Of a DNA stretch of 15,449 bases, positions 1-8,362 are shown piece after piece (the first letter of the stretch is position 1; each line of letters opens with the position of its first letter). The stretch is from Euperipatoides rowelli (Eukaryota > Onychophora > Udeonychophora > Euonychophora > Peripatopsidae): NCBI GenBank assembly GCA_003024985.2, contig PXIH01S0037245.1; one strand, given 5' to 3'. The notes under the pieces are model-generated. The model worked only from the letters and a program-made list of their open reading frames with translations, was not told where the DNA came from and searched no databases. A program made the position numbers and the translations under genes.

Positions 1-1640
1 ATAGTTTATATGTTTTTTAAGAACAACAGTGAGAACTTCAATTAATGTACTTTATTTAGTGAAATGTGAATATTTTTCTATGCGTCTAAGCATTGTTTGC
101 ATGGGATGTTTCTCATAAATTTATTATTAGCCTATAATGTTTTAAAAAAATACTGTGCTTTATTTTTTAGCAAAATGTTTTTAAAAAAATCACTAATTAA
201 GAATAAGAAAAGAAAATATAAAGAATGAAAATAAAACTCAAAATGCCAAACAGATGTTCTTCTTTATATTTTATAAAAAGCCATTTGATACAACTAGGCT
301 AAATGTTTCAAATATATAAATCAATGTTGGAAATCCTAAATTTAAATGTTATAAAATTTTAAAATTGAAATCTAACTTCATATCTGTTTCCTTTGTGGTG
401 GAAAATCATCTTTAGCAAATCATAAAGACAATAGTATTCTATGTGACTGATTTGTTCTTGTTTAAATGATTTTCTTTCCCGCATATTTAGATTATGAAAC
501 AATAAAAAAGCTCAGTTTTTTTTTTCTATCTGTTCGTTATTGTACATGTGCATTGATAAGATAAGGTCACGACCTTTTAATTCAAACGTCTACAATAAAA
601 CAAAAATTTGCTCAACCATAAATTCTTTCAATAATCAAAATTTAAATGCACAAATAAAAATCATAAATATGCTTTAAAAAATGGAAATCGGAATAAAATA
701 AACACTAGCTGGTGTTTAGCTATATTTTCAAAGAAGAAATTACAATTCGATGCATATCAAAAGATAAACAAATAATAAAATTCAGATCTGGATTTCAAAA
801 GTTCAGAAAAAGAAAAATAGATCAAGGAACATTAGAATATCATTAGGAGAAATGTGAGTTGCCTTTAATACACGTTTGGAGATGCCAGTGATTAGGTTTA
901 AAATCTACAGCCATTTATATAAAAACTACAAATATACTGTAACTATATTTGGCTCTTTGTTTCTGAATTAAATAGGGGAATAATAATTAAAAATGAAATA
1001 AAACAGGATATTTACTTATTGTTGCATATTATAAACCAAATATCACACAACAGTGCAAATTCGACATATCCTATAAGAGGAAATGTCAGAGCCCAGTTTA
1101 CAAATTTGGGAACCCAGGAATGATGGTTCCAGGTGAACCCCATTTATTCCTTATAATACATACCTCTTGAAAACACTCCCTCAATAAAAAAAAATAAAAA
1201 AATATATCTTGAAGTTCATAAGAATTACTGACATGTGGGACATGTGGCTGCAGGATTGCATATTATATTTTTCTTTGTTTACCAGGTGTTAATTTCATTT
1301 TGCAATTGTGAAATGAATTTTAAGATTGAATTGTACCTCACAAGTGATTAAGCTTTTGTACTCCTTAACAGACAATAATAATGCATCATTAACCTTATGC
1401 AATCTCTAGCATAATTCTGGAAGAAATGTTCATATAAGAGTGAAACAAAAATTGTGACCAGCTATATGGTTCAGTCAATGCAAGTAATGTAATTTAATAA
1501 TAATGTCCATGAACTAGTTAAAAACCTAAATTGGATCATAATGTATATCTAATGAAATCTTTTTCCCTACCAACATTACTTGCTACCTTCAACCCCAACA
1601 AAACTGTTTTCTGCAATTTTATGGTGACATGGAAGATAAG
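1..1640. other. AT-rich non-coding stretch, no gene
   Basis: No reading frame of note and no recognisable repeat family. Minor structures are visible: a near-perfect 18-bp palindrome at 700-717 (AAACACTAGCTGGTGTTT), AAGGTC and GACCTT arms around a 2-base centre near 565-578, a 30-bp imperfect palindrome centred on CAATTG at 1291-1320, and GGAACC/GGTTCC arms near 1110-1131. All are short enough to be chance or decayed transposon pieces. I see nothing else in this stretch. Confidence 0.6.
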
Positions 1641-1660
1641 TTAACACATTTGCTGCATAT

Positions 1661-1718
1661 GACTCAAATCCGAGTCAACGCATACTTCCACATTATGCTG
1701 ATTACTCGGATCTGAGTC
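1661..1718. repeat. Paired subterminal palindromes, left end of TTAA MITE 1
   Basis: GACTCAAATCCGAGTC at 1661-1676 and TTACTCGGATCTGAGTCC at 1702-1719 are two versions of one palindrome, GACTCRGATCYGAGTC, 26 bases apart. The same pair recurs at the right end (2338-2353 and 2396-2411). Four copies within 800 bp indicate a functional element site, most likely transposase recognition, rather than chance. Confidence 0.7.
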
Positions 1719-1977
1719 CATTGTGTTACAAGTTTCAAAATGCAAATATGAATTGGGCAACAGTGTTAAACATTTTTTTTATCTTTTAGGCACATAAAAT
1801 AGGATATAAAAAAAACTATTTCTGAATCGTTTGAAATTTTCTTTAGTTTTGGCATCACAGTGATATTATTTTCAAAATTTATAAGCGATTCTAAAATTTT
1901 TGAATTTAAGATAGCGTAATACAAATATAAAATTTAGGAATAAACTTATACATTTTTAAAATCAAAATTTAAATCAG

Positions 1978-2011
1978 ATTGCTGTTTCTCTAAAGACAGA
2001 GAAACAGCAAT
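1978..2011. repeat. Perfect 14-bp inverted repeat with 6-base loop
   Basis: ATTGCTGTTTCTCT and its exact reverse complement AGAGAAACAGCAAT flank the loop AAAGAC. It lies inside TTAA MITE 1. The related position in MITE 2 (around 8820-8840 on the opposite strand) keeps GACAGAGAA but not the paired arm, so the hairpin arose or was repaired in this copy only. Confidence 0.85.
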
Positions 2012-2048
2012 GGAAAATGTAAGATGAATTGGCTTTTTTTTTTTTTAA

Positions 2049-2308
2049 GCTGACATTTAGAAAAAAAAATCATAAAAAAAATATGTTTGTGGTAATTTTT
2101 TTTTCTTTATATATTAAAATTCCTGATAAAAAAATAGAACAAAATATACTATTTATATAGATTTTGAAATATTTAACATAATGTATTATTTAGTCATACA
2201 GTAAATACAAGCGTAATGAATGCCGACATTTAGAAAAATAATCATAAAATAAAATCTGTTTGGAATTTTTTTTCTTTATATATTAAAAATCCTGATAAAA
2301 AATAGAAG
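2049..2308 (+). repeat. Internal direct repeat of MITE 1 (two ~90-bp copies)
   Basis: Copies begin GCTGACATTTAGAAAA (2049) and GCCGACATTTAGAAAA (2222). Both run through ATCATAAAA, a T-rich block, CTTTATATATTAAAA, CCTGATAAAAAA and TAGAA. The same two-copy arrangement is present, reversed, in the element at 8367-9159, so the duplication predates the divergence of the two elements. Confidence 0.75.
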
Positions 2309-2337
2309 TTTTGTCATAATAATTTGCATAAATGTAT

Positions 2338-2411
2338 GACTCAGATCCGAGTCTTACCTCACACAGTAACAAAAAAATATTAACAATATGCGGCTGACTC
2401 AGATCTGAGAC
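2338..2411. repeat. Paired subterminal palindromes, right end of TTAA MITE 1
   Basis: GACTCAGATCCGAGTC (2338-2353) and GACTCAGATCTGAGAC (2396-2411) mirror the pair at the left end. The last one carries a single mismatch in its right arm. Spacing is 42 bases here against 26 on the left, so the two ends are not exact inverted copies. Confidence 0.7.
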
Positions 2412-2911
2412 ACAGCCTAAAACTACAACACATTTCACAATAATTAATATTAAGTATTTATATAAACTAGTATTCCTGTGTTGGTCGAAATTCAACCAAT
2501 AAGAAAATTAGCTGCCTCTCCTTTGTAAAAAGCTGCCACAACACTAAACAATGATTTTTTAAATTTTATATATAAATTTTAGCTCATTGTACTCCCTCTC
2601 CATATAAACTTTAACTTTGCCAAATCTTACACTCTTCCGTGCACCCAATATGCTTAAAAAGGATCCAAAGTTTTCCCTTCACGTATTAATATATCTAAAT
2701 GCATTTTATAACAAAAAAAAAACTATTCCTCATATAGTTTAGTATTTCAAATTAGCTTCTTCAGCGAGAGTGTTAAGCTACAATACTATTTAAAAAGAAT
2801 GTTCAAAATTTACTGAAAGATTATTAACATAATGATTGTTTGATAGCTTGCAAATCAGCAATTAAAATATGATCTCTGCAAAAACAACAGCAGCATTTTA
2901 TAATAATTGAC

Positions 2912-2971
2912 ATTAAATCACTCAACTAATCCATTAAATAAATTAAATCACTTAACTACTCTATTAAAATA
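2912..2971 (+). repeat. 30-bp tandem duplication
   Basis: Two adjacent 30-bp units beginning ATTAAATCACTCAACTA and ATTAAATCACTTAACTA differ at a few positions. Simple local duplication with no further copies. Confidence 0.7.
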
Positions 2972-3433
2972 ATTTGAATATAGACACAGGTAAGATATTC
3001 TCATTAACAGTTCAAAGGTTTCAACCTGTAGAAGAAATAAATAAAAGTAAATTTAAAACTAAGATGTAAATAGAACCTATTACCATACTACTTTGATTTT
3101 TCCAAAATAAAAGTAGGTCTACACATGCAAATTAACTTTAAAATAAAAGACATGCTTTTTTTTTATTTTTTCAGATTTATTTCAATTATCACTATATAAA
3201 TATCAAAAATTAAAAATGAAGCCTTTTCTTGTTCAACATGGTATTAAAATATTTTCTGATATGTTTAATGACTTTCTAACTTAAATGGTTATCAAGTATT
3301 CACAATAAAATATTTGTAGTTGTAAAATGTCACACATACTTCTCTGAAATTAATTCATGACCCTGTTTATTAATTATTTAAAGTTGTAACAAAAGAACCA
3401 TTTATTGTAGAAACAAGTAAATGATTGTATTGA

Positions 3434-3552
3434 ATTTAAAAGTCTTTCCATTACAAATTTAATAATTTAAGTACAGCTAGTCCCATAAAATGTTAATTTA
3501 AATACAAGTCCCCTGTAATGTAATTTTAATATAACAAGTCCTTATGATGTCC
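3434..3552 (+). repeat. Degenerate minisatellite, unit ~28-31 bp
   Basis: Successive units start with TTTAA and carry an AAGTCC-like core: 3466-3496 (CTAGTCCC), 3497-3524 (CAAGTCCC) and 3525-3552 (CAAGTCC). A more diverged unit at 3434-3465 has AAGTCTTTCC. Age and divergence are high; boundaries are approximate. Confidence 0.5.
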
Positions 3553-4225
3553 TTTACAAATTAGGTCTGAGGTTCTATTAGATAAAATGATCCCCAAATT
3601 TCCTAAAAATTAATTATTTAAATTGACAATTTACCCTACACTAATAATTGAACAGACTATGTCCTCATAATCCAAGAATGTACTTTACTTTAGTTTATTT
3701 TCCATTACAACAGCAAATGGCTCGTTTGTTAAGTTAAATCAATTATTCAAATTAAAATTTGAGTGTATTGATTAAGTTATAAACTAAGTAATTAATTTAT
3801 TTTGAAATATTCACAGCTTTGTGAATTATATTTCTGGTATAGTGTCAACAAAGAGAAACTTCTACCAATATAAAAATTATTTATTTTACTTTGAAGTGAG
3901 AAATGACATTTGTTTCTTCAAAATTAGACTGCATCAGATCACAATCTCACTCGACCATGCTTCTTACAAACCTGGGATGAAAATAGAATCAGGACAATTA
4001 AGATGTGCCACATGTACTTACTGCTTCCGACCAACTTGATAAACAATGTGTTACTTTAATAATAATTGAAAAATATAAATACCCATTTTATTTTTACTTA
4101 ATAAATTTAGAATTTCAGAATAATGATGACTATATAAATCCATTTACATTTTATTTCTTAACCTATTAGAAATAATTATATTGTTCAATCAAACAGACAG
4201 ATTAGACTTTTTAAAGCGTTAAGAG

Positions 4226-4741
4226 CAGGGATTCAGAAATTGTGGTACTTGTACCACAAATGGTACATTACATTGTTTCAGGAAATACAAAGAGATGTAA
4301 CAAAAAGACCAATACATATGCAGATATCCAGTTCTATTACAAATTAGTAGTTTTCTTTAGCTATAAAATGTATTATTAGCACTTGGTATCAATAGGTTCA
4401 CATTCCTAATAATTAATCATTGTGAAATTAGTTAAATTATGATGTACTTTACTTAGTACGTTTAATAATATTAGAATTTAAATTTTTAAATGAATGATAT
4501 GTTTAAGATTGTATAAAATTGAAATGGACATTATAAATAATAGCTTACATGTGATAATTAATACAATAAAACTATAATATTTTTTTTAAATAATGCTAAT
4601 TTTATTCTGTTTGTGTTCAGACCATAAATACATACTTTTGGCTGCACAAAGTCTGAATTACAAATTATACTCGTTCATGGTACATGAATATTTAGCAGTC
4701 TATTTAAGTGATACAACATTCTAAAAGATTGTGAACCCCTG
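4226..4741. mobile_element. Non-autonomous hAT-like element (516 bp)
   Basis: The ends are CAGGGATTCAGAAATTGTGG on the left and, reading inward from the right, CAGGGGTTCACAATC. These are typical of hAT-superfamily termini (CAGGGGTTC..). The 8-bp flanks GTTAAGAG (4218-4225) and GTTTACAG (4742-4749) match at 6 of 8 bases, fitting the 8-bp target duplication of hAT elements. A palindrome GTGGTAC-TT-GTACCAC at the left end, followed by another GGTAC, is a common subterminal feature of this group. The interior is AT-rich with no transposase frame, so the copy is a MITE or deletion derivative. Orientation is not determined. The mismatches in the ends and flanks say it is old. Confidence 0.75.
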
Positions 4742-4749
4742 GTTTACAG

Positions 4750-5199
4750 CATGTTTTAAGAAAGCATTTTATACTGAGAAGTCTCAGAATTTTTTTTTAG
4801 TCTCAAATGTTGTGATTCCGGGCCTCACTAAATTAGATAAATAAATTAATGTCACACCTAATATAGTCACCCATAAGCACAACACTTTACCCCCCACCCC
4901 AACCTCATATTATTTCATAAACCTTTTATATATATTTTTGTAGTTGTTTGATGTTTGTGGTGAAAAAAAAATTAATGTAAATTTTCTACATTTGCTATTA
5001 GAAAAATCCCAAAATTTGTTTAGGAAATAATCATATAAAATGATATGGTGATGATTGGGCTCAAGTGGTAAAATTTACACTAAAATAAATGTATTTTTAC
5101 AAACAGTTCTGTTATAAAAACATATATAATTCAAAATGATTAAATGACTCTTAAAATGTATTGAATAATCATAATAAAAATGTCACCATTTGGATATTT
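4750..5199. other. AT-rich non-coding stretch
   Basis: No gene or clear repeat. A short C-rich patch lies at about 4889-4905, and two copies of an AGTCTCA word occur near 4780 and 4799. Nothing else is supported. Confidence 0.5.
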
Positions 5200-5441
5200 C
5201 TTATTTCTTTTTTTTTATTTCCAAATTACAGACCTTCACACACTATTGTATGTGGTCTTCCAGGTCCTGAAAATAAGGTTCTTAGATGTTGCAAGGGCAG
5301 CGTACTTGGAAAAACCCGAGGCAAGCTGTTAAAGCTAGGGAAAAAACTATAACTGCCCAAGCCGAGGCGCGAACCTGTACAACTCAGCATATGCCTTCGG
5401 TTCATCAAGCGGAGGCGAATCCGCTCGACCACGGAACCGAG
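5200..5441 (-). mobile_element. tRNA-derived SINE
   Basis: Read on the minus strand, the element starts GGTTCCGTGGTCGAGCGG, with an RNA polymerase III A box (TGGTCGAGCGG, 5421-5431) and a B box (GGTTCGCGCCT, 5365-5375). The starts of the two boxes are 56 bases apart. This is too long for an ordinary tRNA and fits a tRNA with a long variable arm (Ser or Leu type). The head is GC-richer than anything around it. A body of about 130 bases follows, ending in an A-rich tail seen on the plus strand as the T run at about 5207-5216. It is not a functional tRNA gene: the acceptor ends do not pair and the head continues directly into unrelated body sequence. The family name is not recognised. Target-site duplications are not clear; TTATT-like words flank it on both sides but are weak in such AT-rich DNA. 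Confidence 0.75.
5365..5431 (-). promoter_or_regulatory. Internal Pol III promoter (A and B boxes) of the SINE
   Basis: On the minus strand, A box TGGTCGAGCGG and B box GGTTCGCGCCT agree with the consensus TRGYnnAnnnG and GGTTCGAnYCY, apart from the A of GGTTCGA. The near-intact boxes suggest a fairly young or once-active copy. Confidence 0.65.
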
Positions 5442-5825
5442 TTATTATCAAAATTAACTTTCGTTCAAGTCTGGATATTTACAGATTAGAATTTGATTGC
5501 AACAATAAAAGAATTTCTATTCTTTGTTAGCAAAGCTGTACTTGTATACTACATTATTTTTTGGGTTTTTTATTGTTATAAATATTTATTCTAGTATCGT
5601 TTTTTTTAAATTATTTTATTTTGTTTTTTATTGTAAAGTTTTTTTTTGTAACTATTATTTTTTTTTAAAAAAAAGGATACACTATACTAGATGCAAAAGT
5701 TTTAAAACGATTATTTTGAATTAAATAAATACATAATTGATTTTATTCAACTAGTTGTGTGTACTTTAGTGATGGGTCTGAGTCNTTCATTTGAGGTGAA
5801 CTAGTTAATGGCCTCACTCACCAAA

Positions 5826-5867
5826 ATGAGTCGTTCATAATGAGTCATTCATAATTAGTCACTCAAC
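5826..5867 (+). repeat. Subterminal 14-bp array of the hAT element
   Basis: Three tandem 14-mers ATGAGTCGTTCATA, ATGAGTCATTCATA and ATTAGTCACTCAAC lie about 60 bases inside the left end. The same word appears inverted at the right end (GAGTCGTTCA-AAA-TGAACGAGTC, 6753-6775). Arrays of short subterminal motifs are the known binding sites of hAT transposases; that this array has that role is inferred. Confidence 0.65.
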
Positions 5868-6736
5868 AATTTATCTTGATCTAATTAGAATCATGGAAAT
5901 TTAGCTTTTTTTTTTTTTAATGAGGTGAGGTCACCTGACCATGTCAATATAATAGACTAACTAACCAAGTTATCTACTTTTTAGGATCTTCATTTAGAAT
6001 AATTATAAATCTCCTGACTCGTCACAACAATTCACATTTTTTTTCAATCTTTTATGCTTGTATTATCAAGCTACCATATCTAATTTTCAAATCAAATTAA
6101 TTAAAAGTCATATTTTTTACTTATTAACTAATAATTATGCAAAAAGTGTTTACTAAATTTACTAATATTTATCATATAGGCAAAATGTCTATCCGATGCT
6201 TTATCTATTAGCAAGAAAAAGGCTATGTTTTGTTGGAACATCAGTTTTTATTTTATTTAACAAAACAACGGTCAATTTGACGAATTACAGTTCCCTGCGA
6301 AAGAATTTTTGCTAAAACAGGAGATTATAAAAAAAAGTCTTGGAGCTAATTTATAAAATGTTTATTTTTTAGACAAAAAAAATAACAACATTGTTTAAAA
6401 ACTAAAGGAAACTTTAATGAATATTTTATTTCATTTTTTATTAATACAAAAGAAGAGGTTATTTACTGTATAGTACTTTGCTTAAATAGTTATAAAAATT
6501 ATAATACTTATAAATAAATCATTATGCTAAAATAATTGTTGTTCCTAAGTCTATTGATAAAAATTGAATTTTCAGTTTTTTTTTCATACTGCAGCCTAGC
6601 CTAGACTATATTATAAATTATTTGCAGCGAAATTTATATTTGACAAATATTTTATTGTTTGGGATATTACTAGCTTAATTTATATTGTATTTTTACTATT
6701 AATTAATGAATGACGTTTATTTCAAATGAGCGGAGA

Positions 6737-6775
6737 GTGAGCGCTCACAATCGAGTCGTTCAAAATGAACGAGTC
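6737..6775. repeat. Two palindromes at right end of hAT element
   Basis: GTGAGCGCTCAC (6737-6748) is a perfect 12-bp palindrome. It is followed by GAGTCGTTCA-AAA-TGAACGAGTC with one mismatch. Both lie within 50 bases of the element end. Confidence 0.65.
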
Positions 6776-6882
6776 ATCACTAGTGTGTATATATACAAAT
6801 TCACTACAGCAATGAAACTCTGAATTATACTGCCCTTGAAATCATTAAATTGGTGCAATTTTCAAAATTATAATATTGTATT

Positions 6883-6950
6883 ATGGTTCCCTAACTAAAG
6901 CTTCATGGATCACTGGGAGGGGGGGGGGTCATGGCTCCCGCTTTAAGAAG
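6883..6950 (-). mobile_element. Possible terminal fragment of another hAT-like element
   Basis: On the minus strand the segment reads CATTGCTTCTTAAAGCGGGA, then CCATGACCCCCCCC and CAGTGATCCATGAAGC. The pattern of a TTCTTAAA start followed by a run of C and GATCCATGAAG resembles the termini of hAT elements seen in many animals. No partner end and no target duplication were found, so it may be a fragment. The run of ten G at 6919-6928 on the plus strand is part of it. Confidence 0.3.
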
Positions 6951-7620
6951 CAATGTTCTAGAACATTTCATGTATGCATTACATCAGTTTTTTTTTCATG
7001 TGTGAAAAATGATGGATTTTAAATCTAGCCCCTGTTCATGCCTAATAGGTTGTTATGCACAATTTATTATTAGAATTAAAATAACCTTGCAAAATTTTCA
7101 CAGTTAAAATCTTCCTAGTAAGCATAGTCNGGAAATTTTTTTTAGTAAAAATCTTTGAAAATCAATAATTAAAAAAAATTTAAAAAATCCGTTATATTTG
7201 ACCTTTAAAGATAAAATTAAGATTCCTGTCCTCCATCTGAGATTACACAAAAAAAAAGGTTTCAAAATTTTTTGGATTCAAATGATTTTGATGAGGAAAT
7301 ACCGTACTCTTTAAACAGGAGGCTACTGTTCATCCCAGTTTTTATGTTATAAGTAGAGCACTGTTCCACTTGTTGTAAAGTTTGTTTTGATTTTTTTTAA
7401 ACAAATGAACCATAATAGCACAATGGATGATTGCCCAATTTTGATAGTTTTCTCTTCCTAGTGAGCATAGTCATTTTTTTTAACTTAGTGTGTGTTCACC
7501 AACTCTGCCTGTTATTTATTCTACATGTTCTCCCCCCATCCCATTTAATGATTACTATACGTAAATCTAGTGTAGCCTATTTATTTACCGAAAATAATTT
7601 TTAATTTATTATTTAGCCAA
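6951..7620. other. AT-rich non-coding stretch with a dispersed 20-bp repeat
   Basis: No gene. The 20-mer TCTTCCTAGTAAGCATAGTC at 7110-7129 recurs with one difference at 7453-7472, and the bases upstream also resemble each other (AAAATTTTCACAGTT and CCAATTTTGATAGTT). The first copy abuts the N at 7130. The pair could be the remains of one duplicated or mobile segment of about 340 bp. Confidence 0.5.
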
Positions 7621-7628
7621 AATAAAAT

Positions 7629-7845
7629 TAAAATTTTTACTTAGAAATGATAATTAACAAAAAGAAAAAAATATATGTAGCCTACATAAATAAAACTTTT
7701 TCCTTAGACGTAAATTAAGGAAATAAGACTACGGTTGAAAATTTTTACTTAGAAATGATAATTTACAAAAAAAAAAAAAAAAACAATATGTGCATAATAA
7801 AAATAAAACTATGATAGGCTAGTCATAACAACATTTTTATTTTTA
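7629..7845 (+). repeat. 108-bp tandem duplication
   Basis: AAAATTTTTACTTAGAAATG followed by ATAATTAACAAAAA at 7630 recurs at 7738 with ATAATTTACAAAAA. Both copies go on to an A-rich tract, TATGT and AATAAAACT. The A tract expanded in the second copy. No coding potential. Confidence 0.65.
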
Positions 7846-8362
7846 AATCAAAGTAAGCAAGTCAACTAAAGTAAAAAGGAATTCAAGAACATTTAATTCA
7901 TGGGGGGAGGGGGTGAATTAAAAAATAATTATGATATTTTTTTAGTATAATAATATTTAATTGCCTTCCCACCAAGTGTGGATATTCTTACCAAAATGTG
8001 AGCAAATAGCTCGGGAAGAATTTTGCCTTCGGTAAGAAATTGAAGCATCTGATTAAAAAAATATTGAATACTTGATCAAACAAACAGTTAAAACTATTTG
8101 AATAGGTAGACATATATTAACTGCAATTTCTTAATATAATTTACTAATTACCAAAATTATTTAAAATTATTATTCCTTTATTAATGTTTAAAAAAAAGAG
8201 AGAATGCTGCCACTCTCAGTACTCGGAAATAAACTTCTAGCAGCTCGGGAAGATTTTCTGTTTAACATGTATAATATATACCCCTGCTTTCCACTAAACT
8301 AAACCTTAAAATTGTTATATTTCTGTTATGTTATTTATGTTTGATCATCATATATTTAAAAA
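7846..8362. other. Non-coding stretch with repeated AGCTCGGGAAGA word
   Basis: No gene. AGCTCGGGAAGA occurs at about 8008 and again at about 8241, in otherwise different context. TTCTTACC and GGTAAGAA form 8-bp inverted arms enclosing the first copy (about 7986-8039). The right arm also resembles a splice donor. Unclassified. Confidence 0.4.

Larger units (their letters stand above)
1641..2428 (+). mobile_element. piggyBac-like MITE, copy 1 (TTAA-type)
   Basis: A non-autonomous element of about 785 bp. The left end is TTAA at 1641-1644 followed by CACATTTGCTGCATAT. The right end is eroded and placed near 2425 by symmetry. Two 16-bp palindromes of the GACTC..GAGTC type lie near each end (1661-1676, 1703-1718; 2338-2353, 2396-2411), as expected of paired subterminal transposase-binding hairpins. 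The interior holds a perfect hairpin at 1978-2011 and a direct repeat of about 85-90 bp (2049-2138 and 2222-2308). The interior matches, in reverse, the element at 8367-9159: both share the repeated block containing TAAAATTCCTGAT and AAAATAGAACAAAA. There is no transposase ORF, so it could move only by help in trans. The TTAA duplication on the right is not preserved, so assignment to piggyBac rests on the left end and on the better-preserved sister copy. Confidence 0.65.
2429..4217. other. AT-rich non-coding stretch with short degenerate tandem repeats
   Basis: No supported gene. A 30-bp unit is present twice at 2912-2971 (ATTAAATCACTYAACTA..), and a degenerate array of about 28-31 bp occupies 3434-3552. 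A short open frame at 3821-4039 starts with GTG and has no recognisable domain. The part 3910-4040 is clearly less AT-rich than its surroundings and carries splice-like signals on the minus strand, discussed under findings. Confidence 0.5.
5767..6782. mobile_element. Non-autonomous hAT-like element (1016 bp)
   Basis: The left end TAGTGATGGGTC and the right end, read inward, TAGTGATGACTC share the first eight bases. They continue as GAGTCNTTCATTTGA and ACTCGTTCATTTTGA. The flanks GTGTGTAC (5757-5764, two bases from the end) and GTGTGTAT (6783-6790) agree at 7 of 8 positions, an 8-bp target duplication as made by hAT transposases. Subterminal repeats of the GAGTCRTTCA word crowd both ends. The interior is AT-rich and has no transposase frame, so mobility depended on another element. 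One undetermined base (5785) lies in the left terminal region. Confidence 0.75.

Noticed and set aside
2283-2495. 70-codon frame on the minus strand
   Set aside because: It lies across the right end of TTAA MITE 1, including its palindromes; no domain is seen.
5365-5441. Functional tRNA gene on the minus strand
   Set aside because: A and B boxes are present but the acceptor ends do not pair and the sequence runs into a SINE body.
5226-5489. Small protein genes overlapping the SINE (both strands)
   Set aside because: Frames arise from the GC-rich tRNA-like head and body; Pol III boxes and the A-rich tail explain the sequence better.
5524-5724. 66-codon frame on the plus strand
   Set aside because: Phe/Ile/Tyr-rich translation of T-rich DNA with no motif.
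7895-7915. Partner end for the hAT-like fragment at 6883-6950
   Set aside because: Shares only a CATGGGGGGAGGGGG-like run; the TTCTTAAA terminus is absent.
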